Shown piece after piece: positions 29,907 to 39,336 of a stretch of DNA of 39,583 bases. The notes under the pieces are model-generated. The model was not told the origin of the DNA and did no database searches. It worked only from the letters and a program-made list of their open reading frames with translations. Source of the DNA: Vibrio mexicanus (GTDB taxonomy: Bacteria > Pseudomonadota > Gammaproteobacteria > Enterobacterales > Vibrionaceae); contig NZ_JYJP01000077.1 in NCBI RefSeq assembly GCF_001012815.1, positions 1-39,583 on the forward strand, written 5' to 3'. How positions within the stretch are numbered: position 1 is the first letter of the stretch; each line of letters opens with the position of its first letter. The translations under genes and the position numbers were made by a program.

Positions 29907-30462
29907 TATAGCTGGAACCAGACAGGTCCAATGATATCGCCCATTAAGAAGTTAGCGAACTGAAGTACAATAAACAGCACCAATACGCTTAGGTCGAAAC
30001 CACCCATAGCCGGCAGAATGCGACGAATTGGCGCAAGCATTGGCTCTGTTAATTGATGGAATACATACTCGATTGGGCTACGGCCTTGGCTTACCCAACT
30101 AAGGATTGCACGAAGTAACAACACCCAGAACAGTAGGCCACCAGCGGCTTTAACCAGTGAAAGTAGACCTAAGAATAGGAAGTCTGTGCTAAATGAAACT
30201 GAACCGCTGGAAGCAACAAAGATCAGTGCAACAAACTTAACGACACAAAGCACATAAGCGAACAGCAGTGTCGCCATATCTAGCTGCCAATAGATGGAAT
30301 CACGCGGCGCAGTGGTGCAACAACGGGTTGTGTGGCTTTCACAATAAACTGCGAGAACGGGTTGTAGAAGTCCGCGCGCGCCGCTTGTAGCCAAATACGT
30401 AAGATCACAACCATGATGTAGAGATCAAACAGGGTGGAGATCAGAAAACTCATCGAATTCAT
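29906..30462 (-). CDS. yggT: YggT family integral membrane protein (one frameshift)
   Basis: The joined protein is 185 residues and consists of two YGGT repeats: FDLYIMVVILRIWLQAARAD with PVVAPLRRVIPSIG, and FWVLLLRAILSWVSQG with PMLAPIRRILPAMGG. About four membrane helices are present. Relatives are tied to osmotic or ion homeostasis and, in Gram-positives, to division, but the exact function is unsettled. The break is at 30281-30284: SIGS meets a stop, while one more base gives SIGSLDMATLLFAYVL. It follows proC by about 60 bp. Confidence 0.92.
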
Positions 30463-30523
30463 AAGAGATCCTTACAGGGTTTACCGCACCAAACAGTGCG
30501 GTGGAAGTTAAAAGCGGTCGAAA

Positions 30524-31342
30524 TTAAAATAGTTTTTCCATCTCTTCAGCTCTTGCTACAGCGGCTTGCATAGCGCGAGCAACAATGTCTGAAAGTTGGT
30601 GTTCGTTAAAAGTGCGCAGAGCTTCGGCAGTTGTACCACCTTTTGAAGTCACTTGCTCGCGCAGCGTTGAAAGCGCGGTATCTGGGTTTGCTACAACCAT
30701 TTCAGCCGCTCCCAATGCCGACTGTTGTACTAGAAGCCTTGCAGTATCTTCGTCAAAACCTTGTGCTATGGCTTCCGCTTGCATCGCTTCCATGAATAAG
30801 AAGAAATACGCTGGTGCGCTGCCTGCGGCTGCAATCACGTTGTTGATGCCAGACTCTTGTTCAACCCAACATACTTCACCTACAGCGCCAAGAAGTGCAG
30901 CAGCAAAAGTTTTGTCTGAGTCTGTTACGCCGTCTGCAGCGTATAGACCGCTCATACCTTTGCCCACAAGTGCTGGTGTGTTTGGCATTACGCGAACTAG
31001 GTTTAGCTTACTGCCTAGCATTTCATTGAGGCGCTCTGCATTGATGCCTGCCGCAATGGAAATCACCAATTTGCTGCTGTAATCCACATCTTGAATGCCA
31101 GCACCCACCACTTCCATTAGCTGAGGTTTCACCGCAAGGACCACAACGTCGGCTTGCTGCGCAGAAGCCAGATTATCGTCTGATGTGTTTACGCCATATT
31201 GGTTGGTTAGAAAATCACGCTGAGATTGGTTTGGATCGGTTGCCGTAATCAGTGATGCTGGGTAACCGCTTGCCACAAGACCAGCGATAATAGAGCGGGC
31301 CATGTTTCCAGCGCCAATGAAGGTAATTTTCTTATGTTCCAT
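30524..31342 (-). CDS. proC: Pyrroline-5-carboxylate reductase ProC
   Basis: ProC reduces pyrroline-5-carboxylate to proline with NAD(P)H. The 272-residue protein has the Rossmann motif FIGAGNMARSIIAGL, VVLAVKPQLM, RVMPNTPALVGKGM and the C-terminal TSKGGTTAEALRTF. The ATG at 31342 gives MEHKKITFIGAGN. It lies between yggS and yggT as in most gammaproteobacteria. Confidence 0.97.
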   Translation of the reverse strand: MEHKKITFIGAGNMARSIIAGLVASGYPASLITATDPNQSQRDFLTNQYGVNTSDDNLASAQQADVVVLAVKPQLMEVVGAGIQDVDYSSKLVISIAAGINAERLNEMLGSKLNLVRVMPNTPALVGKGMSGLYAADGVTDSDKTFAAALLGAVGEVCWVEQESGINNVIAAAGSAPAYFFLFMEAMQAEAIAQGFDEDTARLLVQQSALGAAEMVVANPDTALSTLREQVTSKGGTTAEALRTFNEHQLSDIVARAMQAAVARAEEMEKLF

Positions 31343-31424
31343 GAAGGTGAATCCTAATTGTTATTCGTTATGTTTTTTGAACGACTTTAGCTCAATTGCT
31401 ATGTGTTCTAGTGAGTTCACAAAT

Positions 31425-32129
31425 CTAGCGAGAGTAGTCACGTGCGCCAAAAATCGCGGTGCCGATACGTACCATAGTACTGCCAGTTTCAATCGCCGCT
31501 TGCATGTCGCCACTCATTCCCATCGACAGGGTATCGACCTGCGGATAAATCGCTGCCAGCTTCTGGTTAAGCTCTGCCAGTTGCTCGAAAGCCGCGCACT
31601 GAGACTCGTAGTCGCTCACGTTAGCAGGAATTGACATCAATCCTCTTAAAGTGAGGTTTGGAAGGGTAGAAATCAACTCTGCAAGCTGAAAAACTTCCTC
31701 TTCACTGGTGCCTGATTTGGAGCTTTCACCACTGGTGTTGACTTGAATCAGCACCTGCAGAGGCGGCATACCTTCTGGGCGTTGGTCGCTCAGTCGCTTG
31801 GCAATCTTGTCTCTATCGACGGTATGTACCCAAGAGAAACTTTCAGCGACAGGACGCGTCTTGTTGGACTGAATTGGGCCAATAAAGTGCCATTCTAGCG
31901 GTAGCTCTGAGTGGTTATCGGCGAAATAACGAACCTTATCCACGCCTTCTTGGACGTAGTTTTCACCAAATGCCACTTGCCCTGCTGAAGCCGCTTCGAG
32001 AATCGCTTCCACTGGCTTAGTCTTGCTGACCGCCAAAAGTTGCACCGAGCCTAGAGCTCGTCCACACTTTTGTTGTATGTCCTCAATCTGTGAGGTGATC
32101 TGTTGAATATTTTGTTCAATACTACTCAT
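31425..32129 (-). CDS. yggS: PLP homeostasis protein YggS (PLPBP)
   Basis: YggS is a PLP-binding protein with a fold-type III barrel and no known enzymatic activity, controlling B6 and amino-acid balance. The 234-residue protein has the PLP lysine in LLAVSKTKP, GENYVQEG, WHFIGPIQSNK and LSMGMSGDMQAAI with the phosphate-binding RIGTAIFG. It is divergent from pilT with only 24 bases between the starts. Confidence 0.96.
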   Translation of the reverse strand: MSSIEQNIQQITSQIEDIQQKCGRALGSVQLLAVSKTKPVEAILEAASAGQVAFGENYVQEGVDKVRYFADNHSELPLEWHFIGPIQSNKTRPVAESFSWVHTVDRDKIAKRLSDQRPEGMPPLQVLIQVNTSGESSKSGTSEEEVFQLAELISTLPNLTLRGLMSIPANVSDYESQCAAFEQLAELNQKLAAIYPQVDTLSMGMSGDMQAAIETGSTMVRIGTAIFGARDYSR

Positions 32130-32153
32130 AGCTAACTTTACTAAGGAAAATAA

Positions 32154-33191
32154 ATGGATATCGCTGAGTTACTGGATTTTAGTGTAAAGCATAACGCGTC
32201 AGATCTACACCTTTCTGCAGGTGTTCCGCCGATGGTACGTATTGATGGTGAAGTTAGAAAGTTGGGCGTCCCTGCTTTTAGTCACTCAGATGTACATCGC
32301 CTAGTGTTTGAAATCATGAATGATTCTCAGCGCAGCGAGTTTGAAGAGAAGCTGGAAGTGGACTTCTCATTTGAATTGCCAGACGTTGGCCGTTTCCGTG
32401 TTAACGCTTTTAATCAATCTCGCGGCTGCTCTGCGGTATTTCGTACCATTCCAGTTGATATCCCAACACTTGAGCAGCTAGAAGCACCAGAAATTTTTGA
32501 GCAAGTATCTAACTATGAGAAGGGCTTGGTCTTAGTGACAGGGCCGACGGGGTCGGGTAAGTCGACCACGCTAGCGGCGATGGTGGATTACATTAATCGT
32601 AACCACAACAAACATATTCTTACCATTGAAGATCCAATCGAATTTGTTCACACCAACAACAAGTGTTTGATTAACCAGCGAGAAGTGCACCGCGATACCC
32701 ATAGTTTTAAAAACGCACTGCGTAGTGCATTGCGTGAAGATCCCGATGTTATTTTAGTCGGTGAGCTGCGTGATCAAGAGACGATCAGCCTAGCTTTAAC
32801 GGCCGCAGAAACCGGTCACTTAGTGTTTGGTACTTTGCACACCAGCTCGGCAGCGAAAACCATCGACCGTATTATTGATGTCTTCCCTGGTAGCGATAAA
32901 GACATGGTGCGTTCGATGCTTTCTGAATCGTTACGTGCGGTTATTGCCCAGAAACTGTTGAAACGTATTGGTGGTGGCCGTGTGGCCTGTCATGAGATCA
33001 TGTTAGGTACTCCTGCGATCCGTAACTTGATCCGCGAAGACAAAGTTGCTCAGATGTACTCAATTATTCAGACTGGTGCAGCCCATGGAATGAAGACCAT
33101 GGAGCAAAGTGCGAGACAATTGATCGCGCAAGGCAATGTTGAATTGGAAGAAGTTCAGAAGAAAGTGGACATGGAATCGTCAGCCTTTTAA
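32154..33191 (+). CDS. pilT: Type IV pilus retraction ATPase PilT
   Basis: PilT is a hexameric cytoplasmic ATPase that drives type IV pilus disassembly, needed for twitching and DNA uptake. The 345-residue protein has Walker A GPTGSGKST (130-138), Walker B in DPDVILVGELRD, and the PilT-specific AIRNLIRE motif near the C-terminus. The ATG at 32154 follows AAGGAAAATAA. pilU follows 11 bp later. Confidence 0.97.
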   Translation: MDIAELLDFSVKHNASDLHLSAGVPPMVRIDGEVRKLGVPAFSHSDVHRLVFEIMNDSQRSEFEEKLEVDFSFELPDVGRFRVNAFNQSRGCSAVFRTIPVDIPTLEQLEAPEIFEQVSNYEKGLVLVTGPTGSGKSTTLAAMVDYINRNHNKHILTIEDPIEFVHTNNKCLINQREVHRDTHSFKNALRSALREDPDVILVGELRDQETISLALTAAETGHLVFGTLHTSSAAKTIDRIIDVFPGSDKDMVRSMLSESLRAVIAQKLLKRIGGGRVACHEIMLGTPAIRNLIREDKVAQMYSIIQTGAAHGMKTMEQSARQLIAQGNVELEEVQKKVDMESSAF

Positions 33192-33202
33192 GAGAGACAA
33201 TC

Positions 33203-34309
33203 ATGAATTTAGATCAGTGTTTACAGGGAATGATCGATGAGCGCGCATCGGATCTCTATATTACGGTGGGTGCGCCTGTTCTGTTTCGAGTCGATGGTGA
33301 GCTAAAGCCTCAAGGTGAAAAACTCTCTGAGATTCATGCGCATAACCTAATTCGCGAGATGATGGATCAGGATCGTCAGGCTGAGTATAAGCATTCTCGC
33401 GAATCCAATTTTGCCATTGTTCGAGACTTTGGCCGTTTTCGTGTTAGTGCCTTCTATCAGCGTGAACTGCCTGGTGCGGTTATTCGTCGCATTGAAACTA
33501 ATATCCCAACCTTTGAGCAGTTAAAGCTTCCTGATGTGTTGCAAGATTTAGCCATTGCCAAGCGCGGTTTGGTTCTAGTTGTTGGAGCAACGGGGTCGGG
33601 TAAATCAACCACTATGGCTGCGATGACTGGTTTTCGTAACAGCCATCGCACTGGACATATTCTAACGGTTGAAGACCCAATTGAATTTGTTCATGAACAC
33701 AAACGCTGCATTGTGACTCAGCGTGAGGTGGGGCTAGATACTGAAAGTTATGAAGTAGCATTGAAAAACTCACTGCGCCAAGCTCCAGATATGATTTTGA
33801 TTGGCGAAATTCGTTCTCGCGAAACCATGGAGTACGCCATGACGTTTGCCGAAACAGGGCATTTATGCATGGCGACCTTGCATGCCAATAACGCCAACCA
33901 AGCATTAGAGCGTATTTTGCATTTGGTGCCTAAAGAGCAAAAAGAGCAGTTCTTGTTTGATTTGTCGATGAACTTGAAAGGTGTAATTGGACAACAGCTA
34001 CTGCGGGATAAAAATGGTCAAGGGCGTCATGGTGTGTTTGAAGTATTGCTCAATAGTCCTCGAGTGTCTGACTTGATTCGTCGCGGTGATCTGCATGAGC
34101 TGAAAACTACCATGGCGAAATCACAAGAAGTGGGTATGCAGACGTTCGATCAATCGCTTTATCAACTGGTCGTTGATGGGAAGATCAGTGAAGAAGATGC
34201 GCTGCACAGTGCAGACTCTGCCAATGACTTGCGCTTAATGCTCAAAACATCTCAAGGCAGTAGTGGGAGCGCAGGAAGCCTTGCTGACGTTAAGATCGAT
34301 ATGGATTGA
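33203..34309 (+). CDS. pilU: Type IV pilus retraction accessory ATPase PilU
   Basis: PilU is a PilT paralogue that assists PilT in forceful pilus retraction. The 368-residue protein has Walker A GATGSGKST (128-136), Walker B in APDMILIGEIRS, and SPRVSDLIRRG in place of the AIRNLIRE motif, which distinguishes it from PilT. It shares a transcript with pilT and ends before a strong terminator. Confidence 0.96.
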   Translation: MNLDQCLQGMIDERASDLYITVGAPVLFRVDGELKPQGEKLSEIHAHNLIREMMDQDRQAEYKHSRESNFAIVRDFGRFRVSAFYQRELPGAVIRRIETNIPTFEQLKLPDVLQDLAIAKRGLVLVVGATGSGKSTTMAAMTGFRNSHRTGHILTVEDPIEFVHEHKRCIVTQREVGLDTESYEVALKNSLRQAPDMILIGEIRSRETMEYAMTFAETGHLCMATLHANNANQALERILHLVPKEQKEQFLFDLSMNLKGVIGQQLLRDKNGQGRHGVFEVLLNSPRVSDLIRRGDLHELKTTMAKSQEVGMQTFDQSLYQLVVDGKISEEDALHSADSANDLRLMLKTSQGSSGSAGSLADVKIDMD

Positions 34310-34341
34310 TCAGCGGCCGCTTTCTCAATCATTTGAAAAAC

Positions 34342-34373
34342 AAAGCCCCAAGCATTGGCTTGGGGCTTTTTGT
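34342..34373 (+). terminator. pilT-pilU terminator
   Basis: The 11-bp stem AAGCCCCAAGC/GCTTGGGGCTT with an ATTG loop and T run lies 32 bases after pilU, directly before the insertion sequence. Confidence 0.9.
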
Positions 34374-34384
34374 TTTCAGCCCTA

Positions 34385-34408
34385 AACCACCTACTTCAGT
34401 AGGTGGTT
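34385..34408. repeat. Left-end subterminal hairpin of the IS200-type element
   Basis: Perfect 10-bp arms are separated by a TTCA loop. It is located about 85 bases before the transposase start. Confidence 0.85.
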
Positions 34409-34491
34409 ATCATTCAGTTAGGCTTTGCCTGTAGTTCTACCCATGTTAAATGCTCCCTTGATTTTTAGCGAAGTCAAAGAGGACAAATAAC

Positions 34492-34926
34492 ATGAGTAGA
34501 TACAATCAAGCTTCCCACGTATTTTGGAGATGTCAATATCACATAGTGTGGACACCGAAATATCGATTTAGGATCTTGAAGAACAATGTAGGCAAAGAAG
34601 TTTATCGGTGTATAAATGTTTACTGTAATCAACTTGGATGTGAAGTTGTTGAGCTGAACGTCCAGGTCGACCACGTGCACTTAGTAGTAAAAATTCCACC
34701 CAAGCTATCCATATCCAAGTTGATGGGCGTATTGAAAGGCAAAATAGCCTTAAAACTCTTCAGTAAATTTCCATATTTAAGGAAAAATAAGCTCTGAGGT
34801 AACCACTTTTGGCAAAGGGGCTATTTTGTCGATAGCGTAGGAATTAATGAAGAAATCATTCGACGTTATGTAAGACATCAGGAGAAGAAAGAGCGCGTGG
34901 AACAGCAACAATTAGCATTGGACTAA
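34492..34926 (+). pseudogene. tnpA: IS200-type Y1 transposase tnpA with in-frame TGA
   Basis: TnpA excises and inserts the element as single-stranded circles. Read through the stop, the product is 144 residues, the normal size. The HUH metal site is VDHVHLVV (His61, His63). TGA at 34795-34797 occupies codon 102, where relatives have Trp (KLWGNHFW). The frame then continues without a break through GNHFWQRGYFVDSVG to YVRHQ, holding the catalytic tyrosine (Tyr126) and Gln130, and stops at TAA 34926. As read, the product lacks its nucleophile and should be inactive. A single G-to-A change explains it, unlike the one-base losses elsewhere in the window. ATG 34492 follows GAGGACAAATAAC. Confidence 0.9.
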
Positions 34927-34932
34927 ACAAAG

Positions 34933-34949
34933 GCCCCCTTTTAGGGGGC
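34933..34949. repeat. Hairpin just after tnpA inside the IS
   Basis: The arms GCCCCCT/AGGGGGC around a short T-rich loop have no following T run. It may be part of the right-end structure or a weak terminator for tnpA. Confidence 0.6.
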
Positions 34950-34959
34950 TCACACAAAG

Positions 34960-34979
34960 CCACCTTCTTTAGAAGGTGG
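34960..34979. repeat. Right-end subterminal hairpin of the IS200-type element
   Basis: Nine-base arms CCACCTTCT/AGAAGGTGG resemble but do not equal the left-end hairpin, as is usual in this family. Confidence 0.82.
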
Positions 34980-35031
34980 TAATTTACTGAGTTTTGATTT
35001 ATCGGCTAATGAGCGATTAGATCCGTTGTGC

Positions 35032-35457
35032 TTACTCCGCCCACTGGGCTTCAAACCAACTTTCCAAAATCACTACTGCAGATTGGCAGTCAACATTGCC
35101 TTTGGTCAGCGCCTTGTAACCACCCATGCTGAACAGGTCGGCACGAGCTTCGGTTGTCGATAAACGCTCATCATGCATCTCGACTTGCATACCAAATCGA
35201 CCTTGTAGACGCTTGGCAAATTTACGAGCTCTTTGAGTGATGCTTTCCAGATCTTTACCGTGAAGATCGGTCGGTAGTCCAACAACCAGTAGGTCTGGCT
35301 GCCACTCTTTGATTTGCTTTTCGATGTCATCCCAGTTTGGGATGCCGTCATTGGCTTTGAAAGCCTTTAGAGGGGATGCAGTACCTGTGACTTCTTGGCC
35401 AATAGCACTGCCTATGCTTTTGGTACCAAAATCAAAAGCCATAATGGATCGAGACAT
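35032..35457 (-). CDS. ruvX: Holliday junction resolvase-like protein RuvX (YqgF)
   Basis: This 141-residue RNase H-fold protein is implicated in processing of the pre-16S rRNA 5' end; Holliday junction resolution has also been claimed. The first catalytic Asp is in [16 protein letters not shown], followed by [21 protein letters not shown] and the C-terminal [12 protein letters not shown] with another acid. It follows yqgE by 31 bp in the rsmE-gshB-yqgE-ruvX cluster. Confidence 0.95.
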   Translation of the reverse strand: MSRSIMAFDFGTKSIGSAIGQEVTGTASPLKAFKANDGIPNWDDIEKQIKEWQPDLLVVGLPTDLHGKDLESITQRARKFAKRLQGRFGMQVEMHDERLSTTEARADLFSMGGYKALTKGNVDCQSAVVILESWFEAQWAE

Positions 35458-35488
35458 ATTTTATCCGCTAGATTGAAACAGGGCCGCG

Positions 35489-36052
35489 TTACGCGTGCCC
35501 TGCTTGATTGGAAAGTTGCGCAGCATCGATGCCCAGCATCTGTACCGCTTTTTGCCAACGCTCAGTGATTGGCGTATTAAAGATAACGTCAGGGTCAGCT
35601 TCGATGGTTAACCAAGAGTTCTCCGCAAGCTCGTTTTCGAGCTGTCCTGCTTCCCAACCTGAATACCCAAGAGCAACTAAGTAGCTGTTTGGTTCCGCTT
35701 CCGTACCTAAGACACTCAAAATGTCTTTGGAAGTGGTGACCGAAATTTTGTCGGTCATCTGCAAGCTAGACTCGTAGCGATCTTTTGGCTGGTGGAGGAT
35801 AAAGCCACGATCTTCAGACACTGGACCACCATTTAATACGGGTTTATCCAGACTTTCGGTAACAAGCTGCGGATGAGCAGGCTCTACATCAACCTGCTTG
35901 AGCATACTGCCGACCGTTACATCGATAGGGGCATTGATCATCAGACCCATTGCACCTTCATCATTGTGTTCACACACATAGATGACTCGGCGTTGGAAGT
36001 AGGGGTCTTGCATACCCGGCATGGCGACTAGAAAATGATTGGTTAGATTCAT
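35489..36052 (-). CDS. yqgE: YqgE/AlgH family protein (DUF179)
   Basis: This conserved 187-residue cytoplasmic protein has unknown biochemistry; in Pseudomonas AlgH has been linked to alginate regulation. Family pieces are [53 protein letters not shown] and [17 protein letters not shown]. It lies between gshB and ruvX in the standard order. Confidence 0.95.
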   Translation of the reverse strand: MNLTNHFLVAMPGMQDPYFQRRVIYVCEHNDEGAMGLMINAPIDVTVGSMLKQVDVEPAHPQLVTESLDKPVLNGGPVSEDRGFILHQPKDRYESSLQMTDKISVTTSKDILSVLGTEAEPNSYLVALGYSGWEAGQLENELAENSWLTIEADPDVIFNTPITERWQKAVQMLGIDAAQLSNQAGHA

Positions 36053-36105
36053 TGCACTCCACCTATAGTCAGTTACAGGCAGCGAAGTGCTGCCTGTAGC
36101 AACAT

Positions 36106-37053
36106 CTACGCTTTCAATCGACGCTCGATAGCGTCCATTAGTTTGCCTGTGATAGAGATATCAAACGCTGCCTCTATTTCGCGAATACACGTTGGGCTGG
36201 TTACGTTGATCTCTGTGAGTTTATCGCCAATAACGTCTAGGCCTACAAAGATTAAACCTTTCTCTTTTAGTGTTGGTGCAACGGCTTGAGCAATCTTAAG
36301 ATCGGTCTCGCTAAGTGGTCTTGCTTCACCACGGCCACCCGCTGCTAGGTTTCCGCGAGTTTCGCCTTCAGCCGGAATTCGAGCTAGGCAGTAAGGCATT
36401 GGTTCGCCATCAACCACTAAAATACGTTTGTCACCGTTGCTGATGTCCGGAACAAAAGTCTGCGCCATTGCGTAGTTTTGACCATGGTTTGTCAGCGTTT
36501 CAATGATCACAGAGACGTTTGGATCTTTCTCCTTCACGCGGAAGATAGAAGCGCCGCCCATACCGTCTAGCGGTTTTAAGATAACGTCGCCGTGTTCACC
36601 TTGGAATGCTTTAATCTTTTCTGCTTTACGAGTCACAATGGTTGTCGGCGTTAGTTCTGGGAACCAAGCGGTAAAAAGCTTCTCGTTGCAGTCTCTTAAA
36701 CTTTGAGGCTTATTAACGATCAAAGTTCCTTCAACTTCAGCGCGCTCTAAAATGTAAGTCGCGTAAATGTATTCTGTATCAAACGGAGGATCTTTGCGCA
36801 TTAATACGGCATCTAATTCAGACAGCTTAATAGTTTGCTCTGACTGAAATTGATACCAATCGCTTGGATCTTCCTTAAGTGTGACAACCTTAGTGTCGGC
36901 AACCGCTACGCCTTGATCTAAGTGTAGATCATTCATCTCCATATAGTGGATTTCATAGCCTCGGCTTTGTGCTTCTAGCATCATGGCGAAGCTGGAATCT
37001 TTCTTGATGTTGATGGACGAGATTGGGTCCATGACGATGCCTAGTTTAATCAT
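36106..37053 (-). CDS. gshB: Glutathione synthetase GshB
   Basis: GshB ligates gamma-glutamylcysteine and glycine to form glutathione. The 315-residue ATP-grasp enzyme begins [20 protein letters not shown], with [17 protein letters not shown], the ATP-binding [13 protein letters not shown] and the C-terminal [18 protein letters not shown]. It follows rsmE by 12 bp. Confidence 0.97.
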   Translation of the reverse strand: MIKLGIVMDPISSINIKKDSSFAMMLEAQSRGYEIHYMEMNDLHLDQGVAVADTKVVTLKEDPSDWYQFQSEQTIKLSELDAVLMRKDPPFDTEYIYATYILERAEVEGTLIVNKPQSLRDCNEKLFTAWFPELTPTTIVTRKAEKIKAFQGEHGDVILKPLDGMGGASIFRVKEKDPNVSVIIETLTNHGQNYAMAQTFVPDISNGDKRILVVDGEPMPYCLARIPAEGETRGNLAAGGRGEARPLSETDLKIAQAVAPTLKEKGLIFVGLDVIGDKLTEINVTSPTCIREIEAAFDISITGKLMDAIERRLKA

Positions 37054-37065
37054 TGTCTTCTCCGG

Positions 37066-37796
37066 TTAGCCGAGATCGCCGAAGCGAACTTGTAAGGCGG
37101 TAATTGCAGTCAGAGCCGCTGTTTCGGTGCGCAATACACGCGGGCCAAGTAGCGTCTCTTCAAATTGATATTCTTGTGTCATATCGATTTCACTCGATGA
37201 CAGGCCACCCTCTGGGCCAATCAAGAGCTTCACGTTGGTCACGGGCTCTGGCAGGGTGTTGATCGAATACTTTGCTCTTGGGTGCAGGTTGAGTTTCAAG
37301 CTTGGTACTCTTCTGCACACCAATCCTCAAGGGACATTATTGGGCGAATCTCTGGCACAGTATTGCGGCCACACTGCTCGCAAGCGGCGATAATAATCTT
37401 CTGCCACTGCGCCAGTTTTTTATCAAAGCGCTTTTGGTCAAGCTTGACGCCACAGCGCTCAGAAATGATCGGAGTAATGGTGTTCACGCCCAGCTCCACT
37501 GACTTCTGAATGGTAAATTCCATCTTGTCGCCACGCGACACGACTTGTCCAAGATGCAGGTTAAGTGGCGATTCGATATCTCGCTCAATCTTTTCGGTTA
37601 AATCTACGTGGACGGCTTTTTTTGTCACTTCAGTAATGACGGCCGGAAACTCATGCCCACTTCCATCAAACAGCAGCACTTGCTGCTCTGGTTTCATTCT
37701 TAACACACGACCTACATGGCCAGCAGCATCTTCACTAAGGGCAAGCGCACCAAGTTGTTGAATAGGTTCAGGGTGATAGATTCGAGGGATTCGCAT
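37066..37796 (-). CDS. rsmE: 16S rRNA (uracil1498-N3)-methyltransferase RsmE (one frameshift)
   Basis: RsmE methylates U1498 of 16S rRNA. The joined product is 243 residues, the family length. The N-terminal PUA-like domain starts [13 protein letters not shown], and the SPOUT methyltransferase domain has [46 protein letters not shown] and [15 protein letters not shown] with the trefoil knot. The frame breaks near 37300: EEYQA is followed by a stop, while one more base gives [17 protein letters not shown]. Confidence 0.95.
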
Positions 37797-37890
37797 GGCT
37801 TGTATCCAGCTGATTGTAAATTATTAGACAATAACATGGATGCTTACTGCCTAAAAAACAAGGGGCATTAGGATGATAGATAGCAGAAAC

Positions 37891-38391
37891 TTATGATAGC
37901 TGTTTACCAGTAAATGAAAGGGTATGTTGACACTGCTGACAACGGTAAGCGGCTTGTTGACGCTGCACTTTGTTGTGGCGTCGAATCGTCAATGCATGGA
38001 CTTGGCAATCACAGCGATATTCAAAGGTTTTTCCTTTGACTGATTCAATGCTGAAACTATGGGTGGTATTGGCGGGAATACCAAAAACTTGGCTCATGAT
38101 CATCTGCCACTCTTTGCCGTGTGGCGCGACGCGGCCGAACAATCGGTAAGTAATGAGATGAGCCAGTTCGTGCGGAATGACCTCTTCCAAAAAGGCGTTA
38201 GGGTTCTCTTTGAACAACACAGGATTGAGACGGATCTCGTTGAGTTGTAAATAGGCTTTCCCTGCCGCTTTGCCACGCAATTTATAATTCAGATCTGGCA
38301 GTTTGAGTGACTGGTTTAGCTGCTCATTGGCTAGGTCTAAATAGCTTTTGAGCTTAGCGATAGCTAGGTAATGTAATTGGAAGTCGACCAC
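37891..38391 (-). CDS. sprT: SprT family zinc metalloprotein
   Basis: This 166-residue protein has the zinc-metallopeptidase motif [10 protein letters not shown] and a C-terminal zinc ribbon with CDC and CQQC pairs. It is the bacterial SprT-like family related to the eukaryotic DNA-protein-crosslink protease SPRTN; the bacterial role is not established. It lies 95 bp upstream of rsmE. The endonuclease I gene endA, often found between them, is absent here. Confidence 0.92.
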   Translation of the reverse strand: MVDFQLHYLAIAKLKSYLDLANEQLNQSLKLPDLNYKLRGKAAGKAYLQLNEIRLNPVLFKENPNAFLEEVIPHELAHLITYRLFGRVAPHGKEWQMIMSQVFGIPANTTHSFSIESVKGKTFEYRCDCQVHALTIRRHNKVQRQQAAYRCQQCQHTLSFTGKQLS

Positions 38392-38438
38392 AGTGCTTGT
38401 TCAGTTAGTAAGAGAATCATTAGGAAAGACGACCAGAT

Positions 38439-38473
38439 ACAGTAACGCCTCGTTTAAAACGAGGCGTTACTGT
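38439..38473. repeat. 35-nt near-perfect palindrome between the DUF2189 gene and sprT
   Basis: Two perfectly complementary 17-bp arms (38439-38455 and 38457-38473) surround one central base. No T run follows on either strand, so it is not a standard intrinsic terminator although it lies just past a gene end. It could be a terminator variant, an mRNA-stabilising hairpin or a protein-binding site. Confidence 0.85.
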
Positions 38474-38531
38474 AACATGAATCACGATGCCATGGGATCA
38501 GGTAAGGGTAGCTCCTGATACCTTGAAGTTT

Positions 38532-39336
38532 TTACATATTGTGGTGCTTCTTGATGGTGGCGTGGTAACCGTGCCAAGTCGCATAGCCCAAGATCGGCAT
38601 AGTAAATAGCATACCAATTCCGTAGGTTGCAAAACCAATGAGGATACCGCCGCAGATAATGCCAGCCCAAACAATCATGGCAGGAATGTTACTTTTCACT
38701 GCATTGAAGCTCGAGAATACAGCGCTCATAACATCTACTCTGCGCTCCATCATCAAAGGAATGGAGAAGGCAGAGATACTAAATATTACTAGGCAATAAT
38801 CGCACCAGCAATTGAGCCAATGACAAGGAATGGCAAGAATTCGGTAAGCGGTGCGCCTTGCACCGATGGGTATAAGGCGTGAAGCAGTGCCGCAATGCGC
38901 ATCCAGAAGATCATCGCAACCGCTAACATCACAGCAAATGCCCACTGTGACGTTGAGTTACGGCTGATAGCTTCATTGAGTGCATTAAGCTAGCATTGTG
39001 ACCTTTCTCTCTTTCCCAACTCGCATCATAAAGGCCAAGGGCAAGGAAGGGGCCAATGAGCATGTAAACCACTAGGCTTGGCATTACCACTAGGTGTGAA
39101 TGGGTGCCTTGCCATTGAACCAACAAAACAATACCCACGGCTGCGGCCATGAAGCAAAGGCCATAGAAGGCACTGATTATCGGCATTCTAATAAAGTCAT
39201 GCAGACCTAAGCTTAGCCAGTGGAAGGGTGCAGATACGCTAAGCTGGTTGCATGGTATGGTACGAGCGTAGTCTTTGTCCGAGACTTTATGCTGTTTCTT
39301 TTCATCAAAGTCTGATGGATTAACCGTACGAGGCAT
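38532..39336 (-). CDS. DUF2189 integral membrane protein (two frameshifts)
   Basis: The joined product is about 268 residues with six or so hydrophobic segments and unknown function. It begins MPRTVNPSDFDEKKQHKVSD and continues through FIRMPIISAFYGLCFMAAAV and YMLIGPFLALGLYDASWERE. The first break is near 38985: as read it goes to MHSMKLSAV, while adding one base gives NALNEAISRNSTSQWAF. The second is near 38790: GAIIA meets a stop, while one more base gives LVIFSISAFSIPLMMERR. The last part contains GIGMLFTMPILGYATWHGYH. DUF2189 proteins occur near respiratory genes in some bacteria, but nothing here shows such a link. Confidence 0.87.

Larger units (their letters stand above)
34380..34991 (+). 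mobile_element. IS200/IS605-family (IS200-type) insertion sequence
   Basis: The element is about 0.6 kb, carries only a Y1 transposase gene, and has no terminal inverted repeats. It has a subterminal hairpin at each end: AACCACCTAC/GTAGGTGGTT (34385-34408) on the left and CCACCTTCT/AGAAGGTGG (34960-34979) on the right. These imperfectly similar hairpins are what Y1 transposases recognise as single strands. It sits in the intergenic space between the pilU terminator and the convergent ruvX end, so it breaks no gene. Exact ends are approximate. No accessory tnpB is present. Confidence 0.85.

Noticed and set aside
30585..31082. A 165-codon plus-strand frame opposite proC
   Set aside because: ProC is unmistakable on the minus strand; the opposite frame is a shadow.
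34795..34797. TGA in tnpA considered as selenocysteine or programmed readthrough
   Set aside because: Relatives have Trp there, no structured recoding element is evident immediately downstream, and a simple TGG-to-TGA change is enough.
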